From contig VXAZ01008276.1 in NCBI GenBank assembly GCA_013399875.1, positions 818,495 to 882,494 on the forward strand: a stretch of DNA of 64,000 nt, read 5' to 3'. Positions 38,501 to 52,917 of this stretch are shown one piece after another. How positions within the stretch are numbered: the stretch's first letter is position 1; each line of letters opens with the position of its first letter. Made by a program: the position numbers and the translations under genes. The notes under the pieces are model-generated. The model ran no database searches. It was not told the DNA's origin and saw nothing but the letters and a program-made list of their open reading frames with translations. The stretch is from Gymnorhina tibicen (lineage: Eukaryota > Chordata > Aves > Passeriformes > Artamidae).

Positions 38501-41500
38501 AAAGTCACACTGGCTCCATAGAGATATTTTAAAAATGACTTAAAGTCAAGCAAAACCTTGAGTGGACACCTTTCGTGCACTAGACACTCAATGTACCTAA
38601 TTTATGATTGAAATACCTGATTTAAGTTTCAGTGATACAGCCCTGAATATAAATGTGCCCAAAGCTAACAAATTAAGGAGCAAAACACAGCAAAAAAGTC
38701 TGAGCATTCTAGCAGTTCTTTGGAGAGATGCCAAAGTTTAATAGCACAAACAGAACAAATAAACTCTATGAACAAATCAATTTTTCAAAGGTAACATCTG
38801 TTCCGCACTGGCTCCTGGTGTGAATAGATTCATCTGTGCACACATACAAGTAGGCTAATGGGATTCAGTGTGCTCCAATACCTATCAGCATGCTTTGTCT
38901 TCATCAAAAACTCTAATGTGGATGCGACTCCAAAAGCTTTTCTGAAACAAGCCAAACAACTCATACCTATTTTGCAAACTGTTTTGTATGAATCATTACA
39001 TTAATTCAGTGGAATCAAAACCTGAGAACACTTATTCAGAAACGTAAACAGGGAAAGGAGTATGAAAATCTGTCTGAGGGAAACTGTTTCCCCCGGTTCC
39101 AATTTCTGAGTCTTGTCCTTTTGATAACTTCCCAAGACTTCCTCAACACCAAAACTGTGCTGTGCTAGAAGTCACGTGACTGCTTTGTCTTATGCTATGC
39201 TTCATCAATTTAAACTAAATTTTCTACAAAGTATGTGACACAACCTAATTATAGCAAATATAAACGACAAGATACATTAAACAAGTTGCAAAAAGGATCT
39301 TTCACCTTTGTTTTATGAGCTCTCTGAAGAAGCAGAAATCAATGCTTTAGTTAGACAAAAATTAGACTTAAAATTATGCCATGCATAAACACAGATTAAA
39401 TCTTAAAACTATTAAAATTTAATCATGCCTTTACACAGCTCCCTCATAGAGATTATAAGGAAACTGGTGGGTTTAGTGTATTGAGGTCTTTCTCAATACT
39501 TCAAAATCGCATGTTGGTTTAGTTTCCTTTCTATAACTTTATTTCCTACTATGACTTTATAAAAACCCTTTAATGTTTTCTTTTGTTTTTTCCCCAGCAT
39601 GATTTTCATCAAATTTTGCCCATGATGTAAAGTTATACTGTCCTTGTAAAGACAACCCTTGCTAGCAAACAAAATTATCAATTATTAATGTGAGTTGTTA
39701 ATTTGAGGACAGATATCTGGCCATTATGTTATTCTAACATCTCCTGGGAGCTGTGCAGGTAGAGGGGAAGCAAGCAGTATCCTGCAAAACCTGGGAAAAG
39801 AGGATGAGTAGACTGGGTCAGACTCTTCCTTCGTGTATAACAGTGTAGCAATACCTTCACCCTCCAGCAACTGCTGCACCAACAGCATTGCTGCAGTGCA
39901 AAGGAAAAGCTGAAGAACGCGGCTGATTCCTAATCTCAGCTAAAACCTCCTTCTGCCATTGCATCCCTCGCATTTCACAGGCGAAATGCACAGATTCCAC
40001 CCAGGACCTGGCATGAGACTATACCCGCTGCAGCTGGTCACAGATGTGATGCATGCAGAGGGCAAGGAGGGAGGGAGCATGATTTGACCATTGTGAGAAA
40101 ATACCTAAGCTCCAACACCACACTATTAAGGAGTTTTCAATTTCAGTCCCAATAAGACTCAGATAAGCAGCTGTGATTGACAGGAACATTAATTCAACTG
40201 TAGTCACTTTCAGGATCAGATAATATTCAGTAGCAGAAAGAAAATTGGCACATTAATGCCCAAAAGCCAAAGAGAAACTCATTTTGAGGAAATCACTCCT
40301 GCACTGGGTAAAAGGGTACTGAAAGACAACAAAATGAAAACCAACCAAAACATCTTGTTTATTATTTCTTAGGGTTTAGAGTTTTACTTTTTCTAGTTTT
40401 AATTTTGATCTTTAACTAAACAATGTAAAATCATGAGTAGGCACCATTTTAATTGTAAATCTCTTTTTATATTTAATATTGGGGGGTGAGGTATGATGGA
40501 GAATGTGTGTATAAACATCACGATAGAAAACCCCTGCACAATATTAATGAAAAATCATCTGCTATTTTTTTATTACTATTTCTATATAATTTTTTCAGAA
40601 CAATCAGTAACAAACTATAGGCTCTGCTGTGCTTGACATAGCAGAAAAACCAAAGTTTTCCCACGCCCTACAGGATAGCAGCCAGGAAGACATAATACCA
40701 TACGGAGATACAGAGAATTTCTTTCTATACCTCTCTCTATCAGACAGTATATTGTTTATATAATAATATTTTATGGAACTTAAACTAGTTAAAGCTTTTC
40801 TGAAGTATTTTTCTAGGAAAACAATGGAAGTGTGAGAGACAACACAAAGAAAATGCTGTCTGGAAAATTTAATAAGTAGATAACGTGTTAAGATGCTGAC
40901 AAACAGAGGTAGAAGGACAATTCTTAATTCTGAGTGAGAGATGAATGATGGGGTGGGAGTTATCTTTGAAAATTATGTCAAGCAGAAAACCCAGGGAAAA
41001 AAATAAGAAAGAGTCAAAAGGAAGAAGAAACAAAAAGGGAGGACATGCTGCGTGCGTGAACCCCCTGGGATTTAGAATGACAAATCATCACCATGTCTGA
41101 AATCTAGGGGATAAGTCAACAACCCCTTCGCAGGACCTCACTCTTAATAACAGCAGCACACCAAAAGGTTTTGCTCCTCTAAAGCTGCAGTGTTTCAGCT
41201 CCAAAAGTTAGAAAATATCTCTACTATTTTCATTCAGCATGCAGTGTACACTCTGGTACAAACCAACATTTATCCACAAAAGCCTACTTTTTCCTTCAAA
41301 ACTATTTTGCTCATGTCTGATTAATCAGTGCACATGATAGTACTTTTTCTATCCACCTTCCCATTGCAGGCTTTGCTCATGTCCCAGCTCTCCATCCAAA
41401 CATCAGGAGTGAGTTTAATACAACAAGTAAATTGATGAGCCTCCTCTCCAACCTCTTCATCTAGCTTGACAGACACCCAAACGTAAAATTCATCCAATTA

Positions 41501-44500
41501 TGCTGTTCTTTGTCCCTTATTACTACCTCCCAACTCCTCCAAGCTCACACTAATTTTCATAGTGTAACCACAAATGCACATGTACAATAGTTTATCTTGG
41601 CACCTCAAAGACAGAGACCATTAGGGCAGGTCCAGAACTGGACGAGGGAGGAAAATGAATCACAAATGTATTCCAAAACAATCATCCTTTGGTTACCGAA
41701 CAAACATTCAAAATGGAAGTGTTTATATGCGTTCAAATAGCTTTTAGGTAGCATTACATTGCCAATAGGAAAATCAAAATAATATTAGTACTGGCATTGT
41801 GTATTTGAATTTTCTGCCCTTTGCTAGGCCACCCCATGATGATATCACACACCACACACAGAGGGATCAACTGTGCCTTAATTGAAAGTCAAACCCTGCA
41901 GGTATGGGCTGTGCAATATTGAGTAAACCAGAATTACTTGATATGGCAGAGACAAAGATACTACCTGGGAGCTGGGACCTGCCAGTCTCAATTCCTCAAG
42001 GAAACTGCAGAATATTTTCTGTACATTGCTGATGCTAGGAACAGAACTTGAAGTGAATGTAGCTCAGCAGGTTATGGCCAAAGATTGAAAGAGTTCTCTC
42101 AGTTTCCTCAGTGATAGAACTGAGATGCAGGCAAATAAAACTACCTGACACACAGAATCTCAAAATGATGATAGGTCTATTCCAAGTTCCATCTCATCTT
42201 TACACAAACACAGAAGCCTGATTTAACCATCCAGACAATGTTACTGCAGCCAGAAAAGATAATATGCTGTCATTTTTTCTTTCAGGATAAAAAAATCTTC
42301 TGCTTGCCTCTCAATATAATGTTTTAAGAGTTTCTTTGTCAAAACTGTGAGGTCAAAAGAATGCTCTGCTATTAAACCTTTCTGCGTCTTAAATTCCTTT
42401 CACTTTATTCCTGTCACAGGCTCCTTTCAGTTTCCTCACCTGAGAAGGTTCACAGGACAATGCCTCAGTGCCCCAGAGAAATAGGAGAGGAAACATGCAT
42501 GTCTCAGGCACCTCTCATATGTCAAAGTGCTTTACTGTAAGTGACAATCAGCGTGATATTGGGAGAAACAACTAGAAATAAGAAAATCAAGAAGGGAATG
42601 ATACAGAGAGGGCATAACATTTTATAGTAACTGATATTCACAAACACAGCAAAGGACAGCCATGCAACACCACCAGATTCAAAGTTCTCTGTTCCCAAGA
42701 CTTGGGCCTGAGGCACACCCCATATAGCCTCTCCCCCTTCCTAAATGCCCTAAGATGACCCAAGCTGGCTAAACGGGAAATTAATTTCTTATCTATCTTC
42801 AAATGCATACTATTCCCTTTTGTCTCTCTCAAATAATAATGTCCTGTGAAAATCGTACCTTATGTGCATTACTTAAAACTACGTATGTGTATTTGATTTT
42901 CTACTTCAACCTTGTCTAGCCAGTTATCTTATCAAAGACAGATACTGGTCTAATCTGACACAATTGGCTTTTGTTAAAAACACGTTGCATTTTATCCATG
43001 TCCTTGAATTACTCTTTTCCATCAAAAGTGGTTCAAAGACTTTGTTTAGTACTGAGGTCAGACATACATAGCCATCCTCAATCCAAAATACTTACAAACT
43101 TCTGTCCTAAGTCAGACAAAGCTATACTTTTCTTAAATGTGACGGTCAAATTTTTTCAACAGAAAAATCACCTTTCAACTGAATTCAAGTGTCAGGCATC
43201 TAAACCCAGAAATATTTTCAACTGAGAAATCAAAGACATTTCTACTATAAATGTTAGTTTAATGCCTTGCAGAAATTTAGTTAAAATCCCTCACTGATCA
43301 AAGAGAGCTTTCCTGGGGGTGGATCAAGAACTACTATGAAAGAATCTGGAATAACGCCCACCATCATGCACAGATACATAAAATAATAATTTGGAAGGGC
43401 TGGACTTCCTAAATTATTTGGCGTATACACCTCTAGACTGTAGAAAAGAGAGTTCTTGTCTACTATCTAGACACGTATATGCCAAAAATAGCAGGGGGAG
43501 CTGCTCCAGTGGTGCTCTGGAAAACAATTAGCTACAGAGTGAAAAATACATATTTTTAGTAAAGGTGTCAATCACTTATTGAGATCATGGCAATGCAAAT
43601 GATCCAAAAGAATAAAAGGAAATCGACCCTTCAGGGTATTTCTGTGGGCTGAGGAAGTATAACTAAGAAGACGCAACCTCATTTAGATCTTTCATGACAC
43701 TGACACCCACAAATGATTACTCACACACTAGATACCAGCTACTGCCACACTATTAAGCCTTCTGGACAAAAAGCTGATCAGATTTCTGGAGACCATACCC
43801 AGTATCTCTGTGTTGGAGTTCACTTAAGTCCCCAGAAGATGAGCATCTGCCCCTGGGAGAGAAATTGTCGCAGGCAGAGGCACTGGGAACACCCTGCCTC
43901 AGCACAGCTCCCTCCTTCACTGCTGCATTCCTAGGTCCAGACATCACACTCAGGTTTGCTCTGGCTCCTGGGGGAGCAGAGGGAGTGGCACCACTGGCCA
44001 GGCAGAAAGAAGGGAAAAGCAGTCCTTGTCCAGGAGAAGCAGAGACTGTGTAAAACACTAGGATAGGAACTGGATAGCACAGGAGTGAAGAAAGACATGG
44101 CATGGAAAGGGGATGGTCCCAGCTATCCAGAGCAATATATGGCCTCACACAAAACTACTTACTATAGATACTGCCCCAACCTGGTAATTTTACTGCTGTT
44201 CACCTGTGAAACATTCATCATCATGATGTTCATGGAGATTGTGCCTACTTAACTGAGCTTTAAGTCAGCCTCTGTGACAGTACTGAAGGTATCTATTGCC
44301 AGGGACACCTATTTTGTGCAAGACCTGCAATAAAATAAACATTTGCGCCTCTGAAAGCTGTTTATCACTAATCGTGTTCTGGCTGGGATAGTGCTTTTCC
44401 TATGCAACTTGCTACAGCATCCTAACAACAGTTCTGCAGAAACAGAGGAATCTTTGAACTGGTGTCAGTTGCCACAAGATCTGCAATGCAATTTGGAGAT

Positions 44501-46698
44501 TTTTTTTTTCCAGAATAAGAGAGAATAGTCCACTACTGTAATTGTATTCTTATATGTCAGAGATAGGAGTTTAACAACAACAACAAAAAAATACTTCAAG
44601 TCTAAATACATTGCACAATTTTTCTCAATATGCTAAATTAGTTAAGTGTTGTTTTGTTGACAAATTTCAAGCCAATAATTATAACTGAGTACAAAGCCAG
44701 TGCAGTATTATAACACTCATTGAAGAACTACAGGTTCACACACAAAGACAATGATGTACTTATTCCACTGCTGGAGAACAGAGGGGCTTAGATGATGTGC
44801 TCCTACAGAATGCTAGCAAGATAAATGAAGCAGAGCTGAGTAACTAGGTAAGGTTTAGCAAGTGTAGTCACACAGACATAACCAAGGACAACTAGGAACA
44901 CAAAAAGTAATTTTAAGATTGAATATTTCCTGAGGTAGTAATTCAACTAACTTTGCAGAGGGAATTAACTTGAACAAGTACTTCTATGACTTTCCTAGTG
45001 ATGAATAGCTTCTAAATGTGTTAACTAATTAAATTATAAAGGCTAAATTTTAGGCTGCACATGGTCTTTTACATTATCAAGTCTGAACTCCTGGCCATCA
45101 GAGACACTTAAGGTTCGTCTGTATTGATTTCAGAAATTTGTGCATACTAAAGGATACCAGGTGTCAGGAAGGTATCCATTCCGGATCAGAAAATACCAAC
45201 AATGAAGATTTCATTACTTCCCTTAAGAGTATTTACCACTGATTAGTCACTGTTAAAACATCTTGCATCTTTTATCACAGATTTAGTTTATTGCCTGTAT
45301 TAATTTAATTTCTTGAAAATTTAAATAATTTCTAGTGAGGGATAGTAGCAATTTCCAGTTTTGACAAAACCAAAACATTTATTTGAGCCTTTGCTCTTCC
45401 CCTTCTTGTTTTCTTTTTGCTTTGTTTTAAGAATTTGACTTGAACTTTCCAGGCAGGTCATTTCCTGGGACAGCACTGCAAGCTCTGCATCTTCTAAGGA
45501 TGTACCTTGATGCCAGCAATTTCTATACTGCAGTGTTACGTAAAAATCATTAAGTACTCAAAAATATGACTGCTACTGCTAAGATACCCAGTGAGTTTAG
45601 TAATGTGCTTTAAGTTTCCACACTTTCTACAGGTTTTTTGGGAGGCTGAAGTTGCTATTTTGGGGTGAAGAGGGTTGGTATGTTTGGGGGTTTTTGCCTT
45701 TTAAGGTGCCATCATGGATTTTGATTATAAAAATTATTAGGAGTTATCATTCTCCTAATACATAGAAAGTGACCTTCAATTTGGATTATTAATTAACAAG
45801 ACAAATCCAGATGTAGTGGGCCATACCAGAGCAGTGGAAAGCCTTGCTAAGTCAGGTATCTCTGGCACTGCTGCACCTCATTTTGGCAGGAGCTTGGAGG
45901 ACTCCATGACCTGAGTCACCAGTGGATATGCCAGGGAATGCCTTACCTGGGAGTCTTACTGGTGAAGCTCTGGACAAGCACTTATTACAGCTCCCCATGA
46001 ACAGGTCAGCCCTTAGACCACACAAAACTGTCACAACCTCAGTTTGAAGCACAAATCAATGTATACTGTATTTGGACTTTCACTTCCAACCACCTCACAG
46101 CACTTTTGCAGTTCACACACAGCGAGTCTCATGCACTGCTTTAGCTCATATAGAAAGCTGGAGGCATGTCAGAGCTGGAGCTGCTCAAAGCTCTTCCACT
46201 TGGTCCCAACAAGATTTCAGTTCTTCACTTGATCTTCTGTTCCCTGCCCTGGAGTGCTCAGGTTGTTACTGAGTTAGGTCTGGCCACACCATTGCAGAAG
46301 GTCAATTATTTATAGGACCAGGCTTTCCATGCTCCTCTGGCAGGCTTAGAAGTCATTTTGGTATCTGACAGGTCCTAGTCATAAGCATTTTGGGAAACCA
46401 AAGCAAGCAAGGCAGCTAACAAAAATCCTGAAAGCTGAAGCCCCAGAGAAGAAAGGACCATGCTTCACTCCCCTTCTACAGTGGACTGCAGAGCTATGTA
46501 AATGTGCTGCACTGCTCAAAATACGTCCCCTCTACAAACAAAATTCTGTAAGAACTCTGAGGTGTCAAGTGTCTTCAAGTGACCAAATTCCTTCTTATGC
46601 TCTCCCATGGGAAAAACAGATCAATGGGTTTAGCTACCTAAATGTCATCATCCAATCCAGCAGCAGCTACCAACCAATAATTTGACCATACCCCCCTA

Positions 46699-46742
46699 CC
46701 AAAAAAAAATTTTTAAAAATTAAAAAAAAAAAAAAAAAAAAA
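46699..46742. repeat. A-rich run with 21 uninterrupted A
   Basis: A CCAAAAAAAAATTTTTAAAA segment leads into 21 consecutive A (46722-46742). It could be a relic poly(A) tail. I see no processed pseudogene or target-site duplication next to it, so simple expansion is the better reading. Confidence 0.75.
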
Positions 46743-49700
46743 GAAGTGACTAGAGTGAAATCTGAGTGGCAAACAGCTTTGGTATCAGATCTGGATTAGG
46801 AGTTTAGCACAGGAGTTGTAAGAGATGGGAAAGAAAAAGAAAAACAGTGATCTCAATAAATGTGTTTCTTAACCAAATCATGTTCATAGAATAGCTACAC
46901 CTGCTCATGCAGAATATTGCTGGCTTTTGTATGATGAGCAGCCCATGACTGAAACCCCAATAAGTGACCTCCCCATCTCTAATAAAACACAGAATGAGAA
47001 AACCTCATGCTCATTCATGCTGCACTGTACTTTCCCCCACCTCTGTCACTGTCTGTATTTGTGTGAGGGGCAGCACTGATGCACATGGGCAGTGTACTGG
47101 CAATAAACAGAAGGGAAAGATGCCAACCACAAAAGTCACTTGTCACACTTGCAAAAAATCTGTCTTGTTCCCACCCATGCCCTGCCCCATGTCTCTCCAG
47201 CTTTGCCCATCACAGCTCACTGTCCCCACTCACAGTTTGCCAGCATTCACAGGCTCCCAGGAAAGCCTCTCGTGCCGAGACAGTTGCCCTGCTCCAGGCT
47301 AGTGCAGTGATGGGAGCAGGGAGATGAGCCATCCTGGCTGGAGATCTAGCGTTTGCTTTTCCTGTTTATCATTTATGTTTGATAAGCTGCTCTGCTGTTC
47401 AAAAGGCAGTTTGATCTCTTAATATGTGTCCTCTGTTCTGTTATTTTCATCTGGCACTGTTCATAAACTATAATTCTGAATAGGTAAACCAGAGTACTTT
47501 AACTAATATTAGGATAAGTACCTCGTACTTCTTTCCATGTTCAGTAATCTGTTTTTTTCTTAGCTATGTGCCATAATTAATTATGCTCAATTGTTCTTTG
47601 CACTAGAATTTGCATACCTCTTAGGGAACATTATTTTATGAGGGCTTTCTAGCTGGTCTCTCTCTGTATTAAAATACCCTTACAACAGCAAAGATCTGGC
47701 TTGCCAGAAGGCTAGGATTTGGATTTACTTTGGATTTCTCTGGATTACAGCAGAACCTATTCCTGGGCAATGTGTCTTCACATCTTCAACAATGAGCCCT
47801 CCACTTCTTAATGTGCTTTCTTCACAAACCTATTAGACACTGCCAACTTCATCCAGCTAGCTAATTGTGTCTGTAACATGGGTTACACATTGGAAAAAGC
47901 TGCTGGAGAATCTGAACACAATCTCTGGATCAATCTGCTCACAGAAGCAGAGGTTTTCAGAGGATATATTAAACTAAACAGGCTTTGTATTAGCAAGACA
48001 AAGGTTGTCGTGCTCTCAGCAGCTCAGCTCAGCACAGGGAGACGTAAAGACTGCTTATTTTAAGCCAGTCCCAGCACCTCTTACTCATTACCAATCTGGT
48101 CAGAAGTACAACATCCTGCTGAGTAAAATACACTACTGCAAAATGCTAAACCATGTCCTGATCTTGCCACACAGCTTTTGAATCTACTTCCATATGTGGA
48201 ATGAGCATGGTTTCTGACAATCACACAGAAAAGCAATGGTGTATTTCCATAACTATACTGTACGTTATGCAGTTGCTGCCAGCTTGCTCAAGGGTTTCAC
48301 CCAGCACAGGTCATGTTGGTATCCTGCTTTTACATTCTACAGGGACACACACATCCCTGATTACAAGTTCTGTTTGTACACTCATACTGGGCCAAGAGAA
48401 TAGCACTCCAGTCTATCCTCACTACTGTACCAAACAGCCCTGAAAAAGCTTTTTCAGAATTTTCATTTTCCTTGAAGCTACTGTTCCCTTCTGACATGAC
48501 ACCAATCTCCCTTTTTATTCTTTATCCCACACTCCTCTGATAAAGGAAAAGAGATTCTATTGTCTTTATACAGATTTTCTTTTCTAAAAAATATAGTGAA
48601 TTATCACTTTTGTTTCTGTTTTTTTCAGTATCTTTACAAAAACAAGCAAGCATCAGAATAAAAGAGACATTGTTCCTCCAAGCCTTCTTCCGTGTTTGTA
48701 GCTCATCCTTCTACTAAATTCTGCAAGAAAAGAAGTTCTTTACAAGACTTTCCTCATTAGGGATCGTATTTTCCTTTTAAGTTGTACCTTTAAAACTGTG
48801 ACAGCATCCTTTGACTCTTGGCAATGCAGAAGCTGGAGAGTTCTCAAAAACCATCTCCACAGATCTGTGAACTACTTTAACTATAATTGTGCTGCTATAT
48901 CTCATGTGTTTGATTAAATATCTCATCTGACTTCCTGAAAAAATGCCAAATAATTATTTTTCTGTTTGAACATAATTTTGGTGCATTGGCTTTAGCTCTC
49001 CATCTGCATCACCAGAGGCCCATAGCAAGACTATCACTCCAGCTGTTGCTCACAGAGTTCTAACAGCCATTTTCTTCCCTTGCTTTCACTGCAGTATTTT
49101 AGTTTGAGCAGAATGATGCCCATTTGTTTGGAAACCCTTGTTCACATTACTCTCTTGTCACCATCTACTTCCACCACCCTCCTAGTCCTGAGGTTCTCCT
49201 GTTACAGGGTAGAGACACTACAACCATTGCTGTCCTCAGGAGCTGTCTTGGTGCAGATTCATTGTACCTGATATAATTTATTGATGAAAGGTTTCTGAAA
49301 GCTTTCACTGTATTTGAATCAGACCTTCTCTCTCCTCCTCTATGATATTGAAGTATTTTACTTGATCAAAAACAGTTTGTACTTATACTTCACTGCATTT
49401 AATTTTTAAGGTTTATTCTCCCTGCATCCTGCAAATGATTAGAATTGTGGTGCCACTGGTATTAAACTGCCATTAGCAAGGGGTGTAACTGCTGCCAGCA
49501 CTCATTCTTCACACATCTGTTTTCTGGAATACTTCTCTGCCAGATGGTGATGCCAAGGACAATCTCCTGAAACAATCGTCCACACAGAGTGCAGAAACCC
49601 CTGCTAGCTTGCCTGTGCTTCTAAATTAGCTCCCTCTGCCAGCACCAGGGTTCAAGCATTTTATACAAAAGCTGCACTTCAAGTGAAGAGCTTCAAAGTG

Positions 49701-50284
49701 ATCTCACCTGAGGCAGCTGGCACCAAAGACCTTCTAAGGCTTTAAGGGTCTGTGCACAGCCAGGTCACAAGAGTGTTCATCTTTTCTAATGCAATAATTT
49801 AGCATTTACTCATACCAACGGTATCTCCAGTTGTGTAAACACATTAAATGTACCATATGCCAAAGTTCCTTTTCTGCAGGAAAAGAAACCCTATTGCCAA
49901 GCACGGGTAGAGCAGTTTTGGAATGTCCTGAGAAATTTCTATGCCTTAAAACATGCCAGGAAATCTTTTTAAGTCTTCTGAGGTCAAATTTCTTTTTATG
50001 AATCTCCTGTTCACTTAGGTTTTCACAAACTTAACAATTTTGAAGTTTTTGCTGGGTTTGGTGCCCTATTTATTACACAGAAATCTATATGTTATTTATC
50101 TTTCTTTTTCTTCTAGATTTATTTAATGTAGTATTTTCTAATAATAAAAATGGATGTCTTTCATACACTCCTAGTTTCCCTGGTATGGAGGACATTGTGT
50201 TTGATATCTTATATTTTGCCTTAGGAGCTCTATATTCTCATGTCCTGAAGTGAGATTCATTTCACCAGGTTTTAGGTACTTAAT

Positions 50285-50346
50285 TATTAGGCATCTAAGT
50301 CTATTTAGTTGTTAGTTGTTTAGGCATCAATTTAGTTGTTTAGACT
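50285..50346. repeat. Local duplication of TAGGCATC / TTTAGTTGTT words
   Basis: The words TAGGCATC and ATTTAGTTGTT each occur twice within about 60 bp in the same order with different spacing. It is a decayed tandem duplication. Confidence 0.6.
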
Positions 50347-50650
50347 CTTTTACAGTCATTAAAGGGAAAGAAACTCATCCTAATCTCAATTCATTCCAAT
50401 TAGTCTTATCCTGCACTGTTGGAGTTAATGGTCTTGGGTTTGGCCATTTCTGTTTACTGATGAAAAAGTAAGACTAGCAGGTTAAATGTCTGCCAGATAT
50501 CTTGCTGTAAGTTGTCTCAAGATAGGGGATAACGATATCAACTTAAAATCACATATTTTTCAGAAAAGTCGCATGCACGGCATCAACACTGATGGGATTA
50601 GTGCAACAGTCTTGCCTCTTCATTGTGTGTGTAGCTGGCTTATGCATCTC

Positions 50651-50782
50651 TGGTGGCGCTGTTTATTTGGTTGTAAGGTTTTTGGTGTTTTTCATTTGTT
50701 TGGGGTTTTGATTTCGGTGGTGGTAGTGGTTGTTTTGCTTGGGGAGGGTTGGGAGGCTATTTTGAGGAGTGGTTGGTGGTTT
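50651..50782. repeat. G/T-rich low-complexity tract
   Basis: About 130 bp on the + strand is dominated by G and T, with repeated GGTTGT, GGTGGTGG and GGGTTGGGAGG words. It inflates the local ORF at 50486-50794 into a Val/Leu-rich, non-protein-like tail. Confidence 0.6.
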
Positions 50783-52841
50783 TCTGTCAGATGAAGCATC
50801 ATTTTCTTGTTACTATACACCTGATAGCAGGGAAGGTTTTTCTTCTACTCTTTATCTGCCTCACATAGTCTGCATCTTCCAAACCTCTTTCTAATGTTAA
50901 TTTGTCCCTTCATATATTCTTTTTGAATCTTATATGAGTATTCTTCCATCCTTTGCATGCTCTATCCTATTTTCAAGAGTAGCTGCATTACCAGTCATCA
51001 ATTATATAAGCAGGTTTCCATTTAGGTCTCTGATTTTTACTTACATGGAGGCGTTATAATCAGGATATAATAGGCTTCAAATAACTTGAGTAAGATGTCT
51101 CAATTTTCTGCTCTGCCTCAGGGAGCTCTCAACTAAGATTCTGGTCTGCAAATACCCCAGACATTTTACTCAGCACATACAAGAGAACAAGCCACTTCTC
51201 AGTCTGCAGCTACTTATATATAAAAAGGTGTGACTAAGATCAGTTCCACTAACTTCCTCCATTTTGCCCACATCTCTGCAATGCTTCCAGTTTCAAAGTT
51301 GAAAGCAGCAAATTTTTAGCCATATTCTGCAAAAAAAGCCAGAGTTACTTCTTAGGGTCTGACAATACATCTGGGTCTGGAATTTAAGTCAGACAGACTT
51401 TCCTGTAAAGAAACATGGAACCAGATTTTATTAATACTGATTTTCATTACTCTCCCTTCTTTCAGACATGAGAAAGACAAAGACAGAAAGAATGAATCTT
51501 AAAAAAAAAAGAGATGTCATGGTTTGATTTTGCAGGGCTACAGTATTATTCCTTTTATCCTCAATTGTTTAGCATTTTAAGTTACAACAGTAGCAGGACT
51601 TCTTAATTTTTTTAAACTGCCCCTTGGAAAGATTAAAAAAAGTCACAAAGAACTAGAGCAGAATTTGCTAGTAACAGCTATAAGGTAAAATTAATATATA
51701 ATTTATACCAGATTTAATGATTCCTCCTCAGCTTTCTCCACAGTGCAGATCAATTTATCTTTACATGTTAAATCACCATAGATCTCACAGGCTTTTCAAA
51801 CACACATCTGTTATTCTAACAATTAAATCTAGCATAACCATTGCCCAGTTTTTCAACCAGTCTATACTGATAACTCCCCATCCTCTAAAAATTCCATGGT
51901 ACATGAGAGCATGTACAGCATCCTCTCTTGCAAGAGCCGGGAGGGGATCTAAAACATCTCTCCTTCTTTGAGTCACTTTAGTCTGCTGTACATGCACCTC
52001 AGAGCTGGCGATGTCTCTGTGCCTCCCCAGCTCAGTCATGCACACAAGCTGTGCTCTATAGCACCCAAATAATCTCAGTCAGCTGTTAGCAGGAGTCGGG
52101 CACGTGCACAACTCAGACAAAGAAAAGTTCCATGGTTTGCCTGCTCCCACTCAAACACTACCAAAATGGAAATGTTTGCTCTTTAGGCTAACACGTAACT
52201 TATACCAAATCATCCTTTAAAAAAGTAACACACACAAACTAAACTCTAACAAAGAGCAAAACGTGACTTCTCCTTATTACAGAAAATAGATTGAAAAAAT
52301 AGAAGTGACATCTTTGCTTTCATACCTTTCTTAAGTATATTTCTTCATAAACAGAACAAAAAGTAATATTAAAAACTCATAAGTAATTTACAAATAGAGA
52401 CTCCAAAATATTCACAAAAAGGACACTAAAAAGGCTGCAAATCTCAAGAAATCTTAAAAACAAAGGACACAAGGATGGATTTGGGGAGTGGTGACATTAA
52501 CTTCTAAATACTCATGCCTGCAGAAATATAGCACCTAGTAGAATATCAAATGACATAAGTAACAAATGTACATTTACAGCAGTTTCATGCAAGAAAACAC
52601 GCTCTGGAAAAATTGCTCTATATCATTTTGATTAGTATCACAAGAATTCCTGTACTTTGGGGCTTTTTAATAGTAAATATAGTGTGAGCACATTTGCCTT
52701 TGAGGAGGATGGGATTGCCTTCAGTTACAGAGCCCCCTTTACGCGATGAGGCAAAAGGCAAACCATCTTTGGGGCCAAATGCAGGGCTTTACAGAGCTGC
52801 CACGTATATTTCCACCTGGGACCACATCTTCTGCTTTGCTA

Positions 52842-52917
52842 AGGAGGTGGGTGGGGTGCCTGGGTTTGGATTTTTTTGTTGGTGTGGTTGGTTTATGGGG
52901 GGGGCTCCCCCTCCCCC
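52842..52917. repeat. G-cluster followed by G8/C5 mirror block
   Basis: Closely spaced G runs (GGTGGGTGGGG, then GGG; 52842-52869) are followed by eight G (52897-52904), CT, and two C5 runs (52907-52917). The first part could form a G-quadruplex, and the second part could fold into a G:C hairpin. Both are predictions from sequence. Confidence 0.5.

Noticed and set aside
43753..44148. 131-codon minus-strand ORF
   Set aside because: It has no recognisable domain. Its Pro/Ser/Leu-rich composition and lack of conserved blocks suggest chance.
46699..46742. Poly(A) tail of a processed pseudogene
   Set aside because: No AATAAA, mRNA-like sequence or target-site duplication was found next to the A-run.
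46964..47302. 112-codon + strand ORF and the overlapping 82-codon ORF
   Set aside because: Two overlapping frames in the same CT-rich stretch, neither protein-like. No CpG or splice pattern matches the real exons.
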